Shown here one piece after another: positions 6,530 to 14,607 of a stretch of 18,313 bases of DNA. Numbering within the stretch: position 1 is the first letter of the stretch; each line of letters starts with the position of its first letter. The position numbers and the translations under genes are program-made. The stretch spans positions 1 through 18,313 of the forward strand of contig JANNAV010000351.1 in the NCBI GenBank assembly GCA_031384695.1, read 5' to 3'. The DNA comes from JANNAV01 sp031384695. GTDB lineage: Bacteria; Pseudomonadota; Alphaproteobacteria; Rhodobacterales; Rhodobacteraceae. The notes under the pieces were generated by a model. The model did no database searches and had not been told where the DNA came from. It saw nothing but the letters and a program-made list of their open reading frames with translations.

Positions 6530-8398
6530 ATGGCCCCCGAACCCGAATCCAGCCCGAAGAAAAAGCGCAGCGGCACCACGGTGCTGGCGTGGATCCTGAT
6601 GGGGATGTTGATCGTCGGCCTCGGCGGCTTTGGCGTCACCAACTTTGGCGGCGGGATAACCGCACTGGGCCGCGTCGGTGACCGTGAAATCAAGATCAAC
6701 GATTACGCCCGCGCCCTGCGGCAGGAAATGAGCGCCTTTTCCGCCCAGATCGGCCAGCAGATCGGCATGGCACAGGCGCAAGCCTTTGGTCTTGATCAAC
6801 AAGTTCTGCAATCGGTGATCACCCGCACAGCCCTTGATGCCGAGGCAGAACGCATCGGCATCTCAGTGGGCGACAATGTGGTGGCCACGTCGGTGGCCGG
6901 AATGCAGGCCTTTCAAGGGGCCGCCGGGGCGTTTGACAGGGAAACCTACCGCTTTGCCCTGAAGCAAAATAACCTCACCGAAGCCGAATTCGAGGGCGGC
7001 ATCCGCGCCGACATGGCGCGCAGCCTGCTGCAAGGCGCCGTTGTCGGTGGCTTTACCGCCCCCGCCGCCCTGACCGACACACTTGCCGCCTGGGCGGGCG
7101 AACAGCGCGCCTTCACCGTTCTGCGCCTGACTGAGGCCGATCTGCCGATCCCCCTTGCCGCCGTGACCGAGGCCGATCTGACCAGCTTTTACACTGCCAA
7201 CATCGCCCGCTTCACCCGCCCCGAGGCCAAGCGCATCACCTATGTCGCCCTGTTGCCCGATGCCATGGCCAAGGCTATGCCGGTGGACGAGGCGGCGCTG
7301 AAAGAGCTTTACCAATCACGACTTAGCGAGTTCGTGGTGCCCGAAAAGCGTCTGGTAGAGCGGCTGGTTTACGGCACCGATGCCGAGGCTGCGGCGGCAA
7401 AAGCCCGGCTGGATGCGGGCGAAACCTTTGAGACGCTGGTGTCCGACCGCAAGCTGACACTCGCCGATATTGATCTTGGCGATGTCGCCAAAGCCGATCT
7501 TGGCCTCGCAGGCGACGCCGTTTTCGCCCTCACCGGCCCCGGCATCGTAGGGCCCTTTGCATCCGATCTTGGCCCCGCGTTGTTTCGGATGAACGCGGTT
7601 ATCGCACCTCAGGAAACCAGCTTTGAGGGTGCCCGCACCGCTCTCGCCACGGAAATGCAAACCGATGCCGCCCGCCGCGCCATCTCGGACAAGGTCGAAC
7701 CGGTCGATGATCTTTTGGCCGGGGGGGCAACGCTGGAAGACCTCGCCGCCGCCCAATCCATGACGCTGGTAACCTTCGATTACGCCGAGGGCGCCGATGA
7801 TAACGCCGCAATCGCGGCCTATCCCGCCTTCCGCAAGGCCGCAGCCGCACTGGCCGAGGGCGATTTTCCCGAAGCGATCCTGCTGGATGATGGTGGTCTG
7901 GTGGCGATGCGGCTTGACGCCGTGGTGCCGCCAACCCCGATCCCGCTGGCCGATATCCGCGCCAAAGTGACCGAGGCCCAGCTTGCCGACGCGCTGGCAA
8001 AAGCCCTGGCCGCCCGCGCCATCGCCATCAAGGCCGGTGTCGAAGCCGGTGCGCCGCTCGCAAGTTTCGGCAAGGTTGAAGTGACCAGTCAGACCGACCG
8101 GCAGGGCGTCATCGAAGGCCTGCCCGCCGAGGTGATCGCCGCCGCCTTCACTCTCGCCAAGGGCGATCTGCAAGTGATTGAAACCGTAGAGTTTACCGGC
8201 GTGCTGCAGCTTGACGGCATCACCGCCGCCAACCTTGCCGGCGCCGACGCCAAGGCAATGCGCGATGCAATCGAAGCGCAGGCCAGACAGGCCATCGCTC
8301 AGGATGCGTTCGCCCTGTTCAGCAGCGGCCTGACCAACGCCGCAGGCATCAGCCTCGATCAGAACGCCATCAACGCGGTCCACGCCCAGATCAACTAA
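6530..8398 (+). CDS. ppiD: PpiD/SurA-like peptidyl-prolyl cis-trans isomerase, membrane-anchored
   Basis: This 622-residue protein has a short charged cytoplasmic N-terminus (PESSPKKKRSG), one membrane segment at about residues 17-40 (VLAWILMGMLIVGLGGFGV) and a large periplasmic part. After the membrane, GDREIKINDYARALRQEMSAF to about residue 185 is the SurA-type N-terminal chaperone region. Residues near 230-360 occupy the parvulin (rotamase) position but are divergent. The remainder is a helical C-terminal domain. PpiD acts as a chaperone for proteins leaving the Sec translocon; many PpiD parvulin domains have little isomerase activity. The start at 6530 (MAPEPESS) follows an AGGCAG ribosome-binding site. 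The gene is closed by a strong inverted repeat and converges on the RTX protease gene. Confidence 0.9.
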   Translation: MAPEPESSPKKKRSGTTVLAWILMGMLIVGLGGFGVTNFGGGITALGRVGDREIKINDYARALRQEMSAFSAQIGQQIGMAQAQAFGLDQQVLQSVITRTALDAEAERIGISVGDNVVATSVAGMQAFQGAAGAFDRETYRFALKQNNLTEAEFEGGIRADMARSLLQGAVVGGFTAPAALTDTLAAWAGEQRAFTVLRLTEADLPIPLAAVTEADLTSFYTANIARFTRPEAKRITYVALLPDAMAKAMPVDEAALKELYQSRLSEFVVPEKRLVERLVYGTDAEAAAAKARLDAGETFETLVSDRKLTLADIDLGDVAKADLGLAGDAVFALTGPGIVGPFASDLGPALFRMNAVIAPQETSFEGARTALATEMQTDAARRAISDKVEPVDDLLAGGATLEDLAAAQSMTLVTFDYAEGADDNAAIAAYPAFRKAAAALAEGDFPEAILLDDGGLVAMRLDAVVPPTPIPLADIRAKVTEAQLADALAKALAARAIAIKAGVEAGAPLASFGKVEVTSQTDRQGVIEGLPAEVIAAAFTLAKGDLQVIETVEFTGVLQLDGITAANLAGADAKAMRDAIEAQARQAIAQDAFALFSSGLTNAAGISLDQNAINAVHAQIN

Positions 8399-8401
8399 AG
8401 C

Positions 8402-8438
8402 GGTTTGCCTTCAATCTGATTGAGGTTGAAGGCAAACC
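8402..8438. terminator. Perfect 13-bp inverted repeat between ppiD and the convergent RTX protease gene
   Basis: GGTTTGCCTTCAA (8402-8414) and its exact complement TTGAAGGCAAACC (8426-8438) are separated by 11 bases that include a smaller inverted repeat TCAAT/ATTGA (8412-8424). It begins 4 bases after the ppiD stop. No T-tract follows on either side, so it is not a textbook intrinsic terminator. It could act as a transcript end-stabiliser, a bidirectional terminator, or belong to a dispersed palindromic family. Confidence 0.65.
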
Positions 8439-8472
8439 ACCTCAACCCCCGGGATTCAAAGACGCAACCGCC

Positions 8473-10515
8473 TCAGAACACCAGAAAGTTGCTCTCGTCC
8501 AGCAGCAGCCCCGGCGCAAGCTCCGCAAACTTTGTGCCCGCCGTGCCGCCTGCCCCGTCACTGTCATAGAACACTTCGCCCGACAGCGTGTTGTAGATGA
8601 TCCGCTCCAAAATGCCCGCGGCAATCCCCGTTGCATTGGCGATAAAGGCCGCGGCATCAAGCGTACCGGTGGCGAGCGTTGCGAAAATCGCGTCATCAAG
8701 GCGCAGCCTCTCGCGCGCCGCGTCGAAATCGGTGACAATGTCGAAATTGCCCGCCCCCAGTGCCGCGTTGAACACGAAGCTGTCCTTGCCATCGCCCCCC
8801 GTCAGCGTATCACGCCCCAGCCCGCCGGTCAGGATGTCGGCCCCGTCCCAGCCCAAAATCAGGTCACTCCCCTCGCGGCCATCCAGCCGGTTGGCAAAGG
8901 AATTGCCGTCGATATGGTTGCCCAGACTGTTGCCCATGCCGTTCAGGGCGGTCGCGAACTCCAGCAGGGTGACATATTCCAGATTGACGCCCAGCCTCAG
9001 ACTGACCGCGCTGAACACCTCATCCCGGCCCGCATCGAGGCCCTCCAGTATCTTGTCCAGCCCGTCAAACAGATAAACATCGGCACCCAGCCCGCCAATC
9101 AGCGTATCCACACCACCGCCGCCCACCAGCGTATCGGCCCCGTCATTGCCCGTCAGGCGGTTGTTGGCGGCGTTGCCGGTGATCGCGTCATCCCCCGCCC
9201 CGCCGCTTGCGCGCTCTACCACGGTGCCGTAGGCAATCCCCATGTTCAGCCTGCCCCCGAGGATATCCGATGACGCGCCTTCGTTCAGATCAATCCGCTG
9301 GTCGCCATCAAAGCCCGACAGGTTGATGGTGTCGGTGCCGCCATTGTCGAACACGGTAAAGGCCACATAATTGTCGTTCGCCGGATCATTCAGCGCCACC
9401 GCCGCGTCCAGCACCGCATTGCCGGTGTTGGAACCGTAACCATAGATGGTGTTGCCGGTGCGGGTGGTGGTAGACAGGCCGTAGATATTGCTCATCGCCA
9501 GAATGTCGGCGATCATCGGGGTCAGTACCCAGCGGAACTCGGCGTTGGAAAAGGTGTTGAAATCCCCACCGCCGCGCGCGAATTCATCATTGAAAGCCTG
9601 CATATAGGACATGACGCTCAGGTGAATGGAATCGTTGAGGTAAAAGTTGTCCACCCCGTAAACCGCCGAGCCGTTGTAATTGCCGCCATGGCCAAGGCCA
9701 AGCGCATGGCCCAGTTCGTGCACGTAGGTTTCAAACGAATAGCTGTCAAAGGTGGTGCCAAACTCGGCCAGCCACCCCGTTGTCACCTGCACAACCCCCG
9801 AGGTGATGGTGCCGTCAGGCGTCGTGACATTGCTGTTATAAGCGTCAAGCCCGGGGTCGCTGTCGTCAAACACGATCTCGGCCACACTATTGGTGCCGAC
9901 AAAGGTGATGCCGGTGACATCGGCCCACATCCGCAAGGCCGCCACCGCAAGGATCTCACCTTCGGCGGTCAGGGCACTGGAATTATAGGTAATCTCGCGC
10001 GGCCCAGAAACATCATAGGCGGGGGCAGGCACATTCTCGTCACTGCCTGCGCCAAGGACCCGCTCGAAGTTGTTGGTCAACTGCCAGGCGATTTCATCCG
10101 CCGTCAACACAGCACCAGCCGCGTTATGCTCTACCGCCGTCAGGATGAAATCACCGGTGTTCGTCCCAAACCCCCGCGCCGCCACGTAAATCGTGCCGGT
10201 GACTGTCGCCTCGAACACCAGAATCGAGTTGCGGCCAATATCCTGCCCGCCGAAATCATCATTCCGGAACAGCAGCCCACCCGCGCCGTCGCGCAACTCA
10301 AGGATGGTGTCGGGCAGCGGCGTGCGGCCAACGCCTGCAAGCCGGAAATCATAGGTCTGCCCTGCCACCACGCTGATCGCATACCAATCTTTGTCATTGG
10401 CAACGCCGATTGTGCCGTAAATCGACGTGCCGAGCGTCAGCGCCCCTGTGGTGGCGATGGTGCCGCCCACGTCACTGCCGGGCAAAGGCAAGGCCGCGAT
10501 TGATTGATCTGGCAT
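8473..10515 (-). CDS. Serralysin-type RTX metalloprotease with N-terminal PPC-like domain
   Basis: The product has 680 residues and no classical signal peptide, as expected for type I secretion. Residues 17-128 resemble a bacterial pre-peptidase C-terminal (PPC) domain (GTIGVANDKDWYAISVVAGQ, DTILELRDGAGGLLFRNDD), here at the N-terminus. The metzincin catalytic site is HELGHALGLGH (His266, Glu267, His270, His276), with the Met-turn SVMSY at 300-304. RTX calcium-binding repeats follow (GGAGDDAITGNAANNRLTGNDGADTLVGGGG; later GGLGRDTLTGGDGKDSFVF). The C-terminal domain ends NFLVF, the usual hydrophobic secretion terminus. It should be an extracellular calcium-stabilised zinc protease. The start at 10515 has GGAG eight bases upstream. 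No ABC exporter or protease inhibitor gene is adjacent; the next gene upstream encodes an unknown exported protein. Confidence 0.93.
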   Translation of the reverse strand: MPDQSIAALPLPGSDVGGTIATTGALTLGTSIYGTIGVANDKDWYAISVVAGQTYDFRLAGVGRTPLPDTILELRDGAGGLLFRNDDFGGQDIGRNSILVFEATVTGTIYVAARGFGTNTGDFILTAVEHNAAGAVLTADEIAWQLTNNFERVLGAGSDENVPAPAYDVSGPREITYNSSALTAEGEILAVAALRMWADVTGITFVGTNSVAEIVFDDSDPGLDAYNSNVTTPDGTITSGVVQVTTGWLAEFGTTFDSYSFETYVHELGHALGLGHGGNYNGSAVYGVDNFYLNDSIHLSVMSYMQAFNDEFARGGGDFNTFSNAEFRWVLTPMIADILAMSNIYGLSTTTRTGNTIYGYGSNTGNAVLDAAVALNDPANDNYVAFTVFDNGGTDTINLSGFDGDQRIDLNEGASSDILGGRLNMGIAYGTVVERASGGAGDDAITGNAANNRLTGNDGADTLVGGGGVDTLIGGLGADVYLFDGLDKILEGLDAGRDEVFSAVSLRLGVNLEYVTLLEFATALNGMGNSLGNHIDGNSFANRLDGREGSDLILGWDGADILTGGLGRDTLTGGDGKDSFVFNAALGAGNFDIVTDFDAARERLRLDDAIFATLATGTLDAAAFIANATGIAAGILERIIYNTLSGEVFYDSDGAGGTAGTKFAELAPGLLLDESNFLVF

Positions 10516-10606
10516 GAGGATCTCCGTCAAATGTTGGTGTTGTAAAATGTTTCCGCAGTGAAGATTAGCGTGCACCGCAGGCGTTGTCTATGCAGCACAG
10601 CGCGTC

Positions 10607-11050
10607 CTATTCGCTATCCAGCAGGTTCATCAGCGGATAAACCAGCCCCGCCGCACTGCTGCTCCGCAACCCGGCATCGGTGACCCTGATCTGCAACTCC
10701 TGCGCCGCACCCGGTTCCACGCCAGCCGCCGCCTGCACCCCAACGCTCAGAACCACCTTCGCAAGGTTTGGCTTGACCACATCAACCTGAACTCCCAGCA
10801 CGGTTGCCCCCAAAGGGGCTGTCTCGACCAACCGCACCGCCCGCCCGGTCAAACGGGTGATCTCGGCGGCCAGATGGCTGCAAAACCCGTCAAGCGAGGC
10901 CGCGCGATCATCACCCGGCCCGATCCGGCAAGCCAGCCAAAGCGTATCCTGTGCCGATGCCATCGCCGTTATACCCCCGCCGGCCATGGCCCACACAGCC
11001 ACCAGTCCAAAGGCCAGACGCCCTGCCCTAGCGGTGCTGCGCAAGCGCAT
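10607..11050 (-). CDS. Small exported protein of unknown function
   Basis: This 147-residue product is not recognised. It has a basic N-terminus (MRLRSTARAGR), a hydrophobic core (LAFGLVAVWAMAGGGITAMA) and a likely cleavage after ASA before QDTLW. The mature part is about 113 residues with two cysteines (LACRIG and GFCSHL) that could form a disulphide. Next come EITRLTGRAVRLVE and an alternating hydrophobic segment (VQVDVVKPNLAKVVLSVGV) suggesting beta strands, ending VYPLMNLLDSE. The chosen start at 11050 overlaps the last 23 bases of aroB, so translation may be coupled. The protease gene starts 91 bp downstream on the same strand. A link to that protease, for example as inhibitor or chaperone, is only a guess from position; it does not look like the Inh family. 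Confidence 0.78.
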   Translation of the reverse strand: MRLRSTARAGRLAFGLVAVWAMAGGGITAMASAQDTLWLACRIGPGDDRAASLDGFCSHLAAEITRLTGRAVRLVETAPLGATVLGVQVDVVKPNLAKVVLSVGVQAAAGVEPGAAQELQIRVTDAGLRSSSAAGLVYPLMNLLDSE

Positions 11051-12146
11051 CTGCCAGCAGCCTTTCCACCACATCCCCCGGCACATCCTGTGCGACAAAC
11101 GCCTCACCAATCGCCCGCGCCAGAATAAAGCGCAGCTTGCCGTCCACCACTTTCTTGTCCTGCGCCATCATCTCAAGCAGCCCCGCGGCCCCCGGCAGAT
11201 CGCCCGGAATATCCGCAAGATCGGCCTTCATCCCCATCGCCTTCAGATGCGCCCGCACCCGGCTGGGCGCTTCCTGCGCACAAAGGCCAAGCCGCTGGCT
11301 CAACTCGAACGCCAAAGCACAGCCGATGGCAACCCCCTCGCCATGCAGCAAGCGGTCGGAATAGCCGGTCGCCATTTCAAGCGCATGGCAAAACGTATGG
11401 CCCAGGTTCAACAGCGCCCGCTCGCCTTCCTCGGTCTCGTCGCGCGCAACGATGCCCGCCTTCATCGCAACCGAACGCCGCACCGCATGTTGCCGCAGCT
11501 CGGGCGCACCGGCCGCCATCGCCGCCCCGTTCGCCTCCAGCCAGTCAAAGAACGCAGCGTCGCCCAGCAGGCCGTATTTCACCACCTCGCCGTAGCCCGA
11601 CAGAAAATCCCGCCGGGGCAACGAGTTCAGCACATCAATATCTGCCAGCACCAGACTTGGCTGGTGAAACGCCCCGATCAGGTTCTTGCCAACGGCGGCG
11701 TTGATGCCGGTCTTGCCGCCAACCGAACTGTCCACCTGCGCCAAAAGCGAGGTCGGAATTTGCACGAACCGCACCCCGCGCCGCAGGATCGCCGCCGCAA
11801 ACCCCACCAGATCGCCCACCACCCCGCCACCAAAGGCAATCACCACATCGCGGCGTTCAACCTTCTGCTCCAGCAGCCATTCCACCGCGCGCGACAGTTG
11901 CAGCCAGCTTTTGCTCGCCTCGCCCGCAGGGATGGTCATGGCGGTGATGGCGATGCCCTGCGCCTCGAACCCCGCCGCCAACTCCATCAGATGCAGCGCC
12001 GCCACCGTGTCATCGGTGATGATCGCCACTTGGCGCCGCCGCAACAGCGGGGCGATCTGCACCGCCGCCTGCCCCAGCAGCCCCCGGCCGATCCGCACCT
12101 GATAGCTGCGCGCGCCAAGGGCCACCGGCACCACATCGATCGCCAT
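11028..12146 (-). CDS. aroB: 3-dehydroquinate synthase
   Basis: This 372-residue enzyme converts DAHP to 3-dehydroquinate with catalytic NAD+ and a divalent metal, the second step of chorismate synthesis. The NAD-binding FGGGVVGDLVGFAAAILRRG lies at residues 105-124, followed by IPTSLLAQVDSSVGGKTGIN (130-149). Metal ligands are probably Glu187 in GYGEVVKYG, His250 in NLGHTFCHALE and His269 in LLHGEGVAIG. The start at 12146 is strongly supported by AAAGGAG a few bases before it, lying inside the end of aroK; only one base separates the aroK stop from this ATG. The 3' end overlaps the unknown exported gene. Confidence 0.97.
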   Translation of the reverse strand: MAIDVVPVALGARSYQVRIGRGLLGQAAVQIAPLLRRRQVAIITDDTVAALHLMELAAGFEAQGIAITAMTIPAGEASKSWLQLSRAVEWLLEQKVERRDVVIAFGGGVVGDLVGFAAAILRRGVRFVQIPTSLLAQVDSSVGGKTGINAAVGKNLIGAFHQPSLVLADIDVLNSLPRRDFLSGYGEVVKYGLLGDAAFFDWLEANGAAMAAGAPELRQHAVRRSVAMKAGIVARDETEEGERALLNLGHTFCHALEMATGYSDRLLHGEGVAIGCALAFELSQRLGLCAQEAPSRVRAHLKAMGMKADLADIPGDLPGAAGLLEMMAQDKKVVDGKLRFILARAIGEAFVAQDVPGDVVERLLADALAQHR

Positions 12147-12147
12147 C

Positions 12148-12690
12148 TCAACTCCTTTCAAGCACGTCGATCCGGCTGGCCAGAACATCGACAACCCGCC
12201 GTGCCATGTCTTCCACCGAAAGATCGGCCGAAGATTCCACGGCCATATCCGCCATCTGGTAGTCGGGAAGCCGCGCCTCGTAAAGCGCGCGCAGGGTCTC
12301 GCGCGGGTTGGGCGTGCGCAGCAGCGGCCGCGTCGCCTTGTGCCGCACCCGCTGCCACAAAAGATCCAGATCGGCGCGCAGCCACACCGATACCCCGCGC
12401 GCGCCGATCAGGCTGCGATTGGTCGCGGACAAGAACGCGCCCCCCCCGGTGGACAGCACGCAAGGTGCGCCGCGCAGCAACCGCTGCAACACCTCGGTTT
12501 CGCGCGCCCGGAAAAACGCCTCGCCATCGCGCTCGAATATCTCGGCAATCGAGCGGTCCGCCGCCCGCACGATCTCTTCATCCGAATCAAGCAACGGCAC
12601 GTCGAGAAGCCGCGCAACTGCCGCCCCCACCGCCGATTTGCCCGCCCCCATCATGCCAACCATCACCACGGTCTTGTTCAGCCGCTGCAT
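12148..12690 (-). CDS. aroK: Shikimate kinase
   Basis: This 180-residue P-loop kinase phosphorylates shikimate at the 3-hydroxyl using ATP. The Walker A motif is GMMGAGKS (residues 12-19), with the shikimate-binding acidic pair in LLDSDEEI (residues 34-40), STGGGAF (conserved glycine triplet) and the lid arginine in ATRPLLRTPNPRETL. Length is normal. The start at 12690 (MQRLNKTVVMVG) follows a GGGACGC stretch; the longer in-frame extension to 12819 is Arg/Gly-rich and unlike the family, so it is treated as leader. It is first in the aroK-aroB pair and divergent from the gene at 12932. Confidence 0.96.
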   Translation of the reverse strand: MQRLNKTVVMVGMMGAGKSAVGAAVARLLDVPLLDSDEEIVRAADRSIAEIFERDGEAFFRARETEVLQRLLRGAPCVLSTGGGAFLSATNRSLIGARGVSVWLRADLDLLWQRVRHKATRPLLRTPNPRETLRALYEARLPDYQMADMAVESSADLSVEDMARRVVDVLASRIDVLERS

Positions 12691-12931
12691 TTGCGTCCCG
12701 TTCCCGTCCCCTGTGCCGGTCCTTTGTGCCGGTCCCCTGTGGCCAAAGCCGCTGCCCCGTCCGGCGGGCTGCCGCCTTAGTTGTCGCTTTCTTCCTTGAA
12801 TGGCGTGAACTCGGCGCAAATGCCATATACAATCTTGATTGCGCGGCGCATCGGTTGCCGCGCGCGATCCAATAATCCGCCCCTAATCCGCCCCGGAGCA
12901 AACCGGTGGCACAGTGCGAAGGCAAAGCAGC
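12691..12931. promoter_or_regulatory. Divergent intergenic region between aroK and the small membrane peptide gene
   Basis: This 241-bp non-coding spacer includes an AT-richer patch (about 12820-12840) holding TACAAT at 12828-12833, a good -10 for plus-strand transcription, though the matching -35 is weak (GTGAAC at 12805-12810). Nearer aroK, an 11-bp direct repeat TGTGCCGGTCC occurs twice (12712-12722 and 12725-12735), giving the aroK leader several SD-like GGGGAC/AAAGGAC stretches. No attenuator or riboswitch was recognised. Confidence 0.4.
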
Positions 12932-13066
12932 ATGGCGCGTCTCATCAAATTGATGTTTGTATTGGCGATTGCCGGTTTTATTGGATTGACCGGCTATGCC
13001 TATCTGGCTGATCTTTCACCCCAGATCCAAGACGTGAAACAACCGGTCACCCTGAATGTCGATTAG
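12932..13066 (+). CDS. 44-residue single-span membrane peptide
   Basis: A short open frame starting at ATG 12932 encodes MARLIKLMFVLAIAGFIGLT and then GYAYLADLSPQIQDVKQPVTLNVD. Residues 4-22 form one hydrophobic span after a positively charged start, followed by a short polar tail, so an inner-membrane peptide with a periplasmic C-terminus is likely. Its last 11 bases overlap the first codons of the next gene (ATGTCGATTAG), which supports it as real and translationally coupled. I believe similar peptides sit in this position in other Rhodobacteraceae, but that is from memory. Function is unknown. The upstream ribosome-binding site is modest (AAGGC and AGCAG nearby). Confidence 0.75.
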   Translation: MARLIKLMFVLAIAGFIGLTGYAYLADLSPQIQDVKQPVTLNVD

Positions 13067-14603
13067 ACCAGCCTTGATCCGTGCGGCTTTGGGCGCTTTG
13101 TGTCTGATGCCGCAATCGGGCCGGGCCGATTCCCCGCTTTCGGCAATCGACTGGCTGTCGCAGTCGCTGACAACGCCGGTGCTGGCGCCAAAACCCGCCC
13201 AGCCTGCGGTGGCACCGGGGGGGGCGCTGCCGCAGGATGTCTCGGTCTCGGTGCTGGGGGGGCCCTCGCCCGATGCCAGCGGCCTGCTTGCCCCCGGCGT
13301 CACCGGTTTTCCCCGCGCGCTGTGGGGCATGGGCCGGACCGCCGATATTGCCGGCGCCATCCGCACCACGCGCACCGATGCGCTGCCGGCCCTGCAAGGC
13401 CTGCTGCTGACCCTGTTGCTGGCCGAGGCCGACGCGCCGGTGGACAGCAATGCCGATGGTCTCCTGCTGACGGCGCGGGTGGACAAACTGCTTGAAATCG
13501 GCGCGCTGGAACAGGCCAGCGCTCTGTTGAACGCCGCAGGCACCCTCACCTCGCCCGATATTTTCCGCCGCAGTTTCGATGTCGCCTTGCTGACCGGGGA
13601 TGAAGACCGCGCCTGTGCCACCCTGCGCGCCACCCCCGGCCTTGCCCCCACGCTCACCGCGCGGGTGTTCTGTCTTGCCCGCGCCGGTGACTGGAACGCG
13701 GCCAACCTGACGCTGAACACCTCGCAAGCGCTGGGGCAGGTAACGCCCGATGAAAACGCGCTGCTGTCGCGCTTTCTTGATCCGGAACTGGCCGAAGGCG
13801 CGGCACCGCCCCCCCCCAGCCCCGTCACCCCCCTGACCTTGCGGATTTATGAGGCAATCGGCGCGCCCCTGTCCACCACCACCCTGCCCATCGCCTTTGC
13901 CCACAGTGATCTCGATGATCAGAACGGCTGGAAAGCCCAGATCGAGGCCGCCGAACGGCTGGTGCGCGCCGGTGCCATCGCGCCGAACCTGCTGCTTGGC
14001 CTTTACACCCAGCGCCCGCCCGCAGCCTCAGGGGGGGTCTGGGACAGGGTCGATGCGTTTCAGCGCTTTGATGCGGCACTGCTGAAAAGTGATCCGGTGG
14101 CGGTGGCGCAGTCCCTGCCGGTGGCCTATGCGCAGATGGCCGCGATGGAACTGGAAGTGCCCTTCGCCACACTGTTTGCCGACCGCCTGAATGCCCTGCC
14201 CCTCACTGATGCGGCGGGTGCGCTTGCGTTCGAGATCGGGCTTTTGTCGCCCGGCTATGAAACCATCGCCGCCCGCGCCGATGTCGATCCGCTGAAGCCG
14301 CGCGAGCTGTTTCTGGCGGGCCTTGCCAAGGGCGTGGTCAAAGGCCTCACCCCGCCCGACAGCATGGCCCGCGCCATCGCGCCTGCCTTTCTTGCCCCCG
14401 CAGCCCCCGAAGATTTTGTCCCCCTGCTGGATCAGCGCCGTCTGGGCGAGGCGATCCTGCAGGCGATGGGGCAGATCAACACCGGCCTGCAAGGCGATAT
14501 CACCAAGGTCACGGCGGGCCTTGCCCTGTTGCGCCATGTGGGGCTTGAAGATGTGGCGCGGCGCACGGCGCTGGAGTTGATGCTGCTGGAACGGCGGGGT
14601 TAG
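13056..14603 (+). CDS. Exported alanine/leucine-rich protein of unknown function
   Basis: The product has 515 residues with a signal peptide (MSIRPALIRAALGALCLMPQ, likely cleaved after GRA at residue 24). The mature protein is rich in Ala, Leu and Pro. A Pro/Ala segment follows the signal (VLAPKPAQPAVAPGGALPQD), then a first helical block with regularly spaced helices (ARVDKLLEIGALEQASALLN, SFDVALLTGDEDRACATLRA), a proline-rich linker near residue 250 (APPPPSP) and a second helical block. The helix pairs resemble an alpha-solenoid (TPR/Sel1-like) arrangement, but no exact repeat motif could be assigned. It overlaps the membrane peptide gene by 11 bp and ends 4 bp before xerD, so the three appear co-translated. 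Probably periplasmic; function not recognised. Confidence 0.88.
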   Translation: MSIRPALIRAALGALCLMPQSGRADSPLSAIDWLSQSLTTPVLAPKPAQPAVAPGGALPQDVSVSVLGGPSPDASGLLAPGVTGFPRALWGMGRTADIAGAIRTTRTDALPALQGLLLTLLLAEADAPVDSNADGLLLTARVDKLLEIGALEQASALLNAAGTLTSPDIFRRSFDVALLTGDEDRACATLRATPGLAPTLTARVFCLARAGDWNAANLTLNTSQALGQVTPDENALLSRFLDPELAEGAAPPPPSPVTPLTLRIYEAIGAPLSTTTLPIAFAHSDLDDQNGWKAQIEAAERLVRAGAIAPNLLLGLYTQRPPAASGGVWDRVDAFQRFDAALLKSDPVAVAQSLPVAYAQMAAMELEVPFATLFADRLNALPLTDAAGALAFEIGLLSPGYETIAARADVDPLKPRELFLAGLAKGVVKGLTPPDSMARAIAPAFLAPAAPEDFVPLLDQRRLGEAILQAMGQINTGLQGDITKVTAGLALLRHVGLEDVARRTALELMLLERRG

Positions 14604-14607
14604 GCCG

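Noticed and set aside
7316..8383. 355-codon minus-strand open frame
   Set aside because: Antisense shadow of ppiD; Gly/His-rich low-complexity translation with no start signal.
10857..12875. 672-codon plus-strand open frame
   Set aside because: It runs antisense through aroB and aroK, is Arg/Pro/His-rich with no recognisable domain, and arises from GC-rich third positions of the real genes.
13047..13904. 285- and 270-codon minus-strand open frames
   Set aside because: Antisense shadows of the 515-residue exported protein; composition typical of GC-rich reverse frames.
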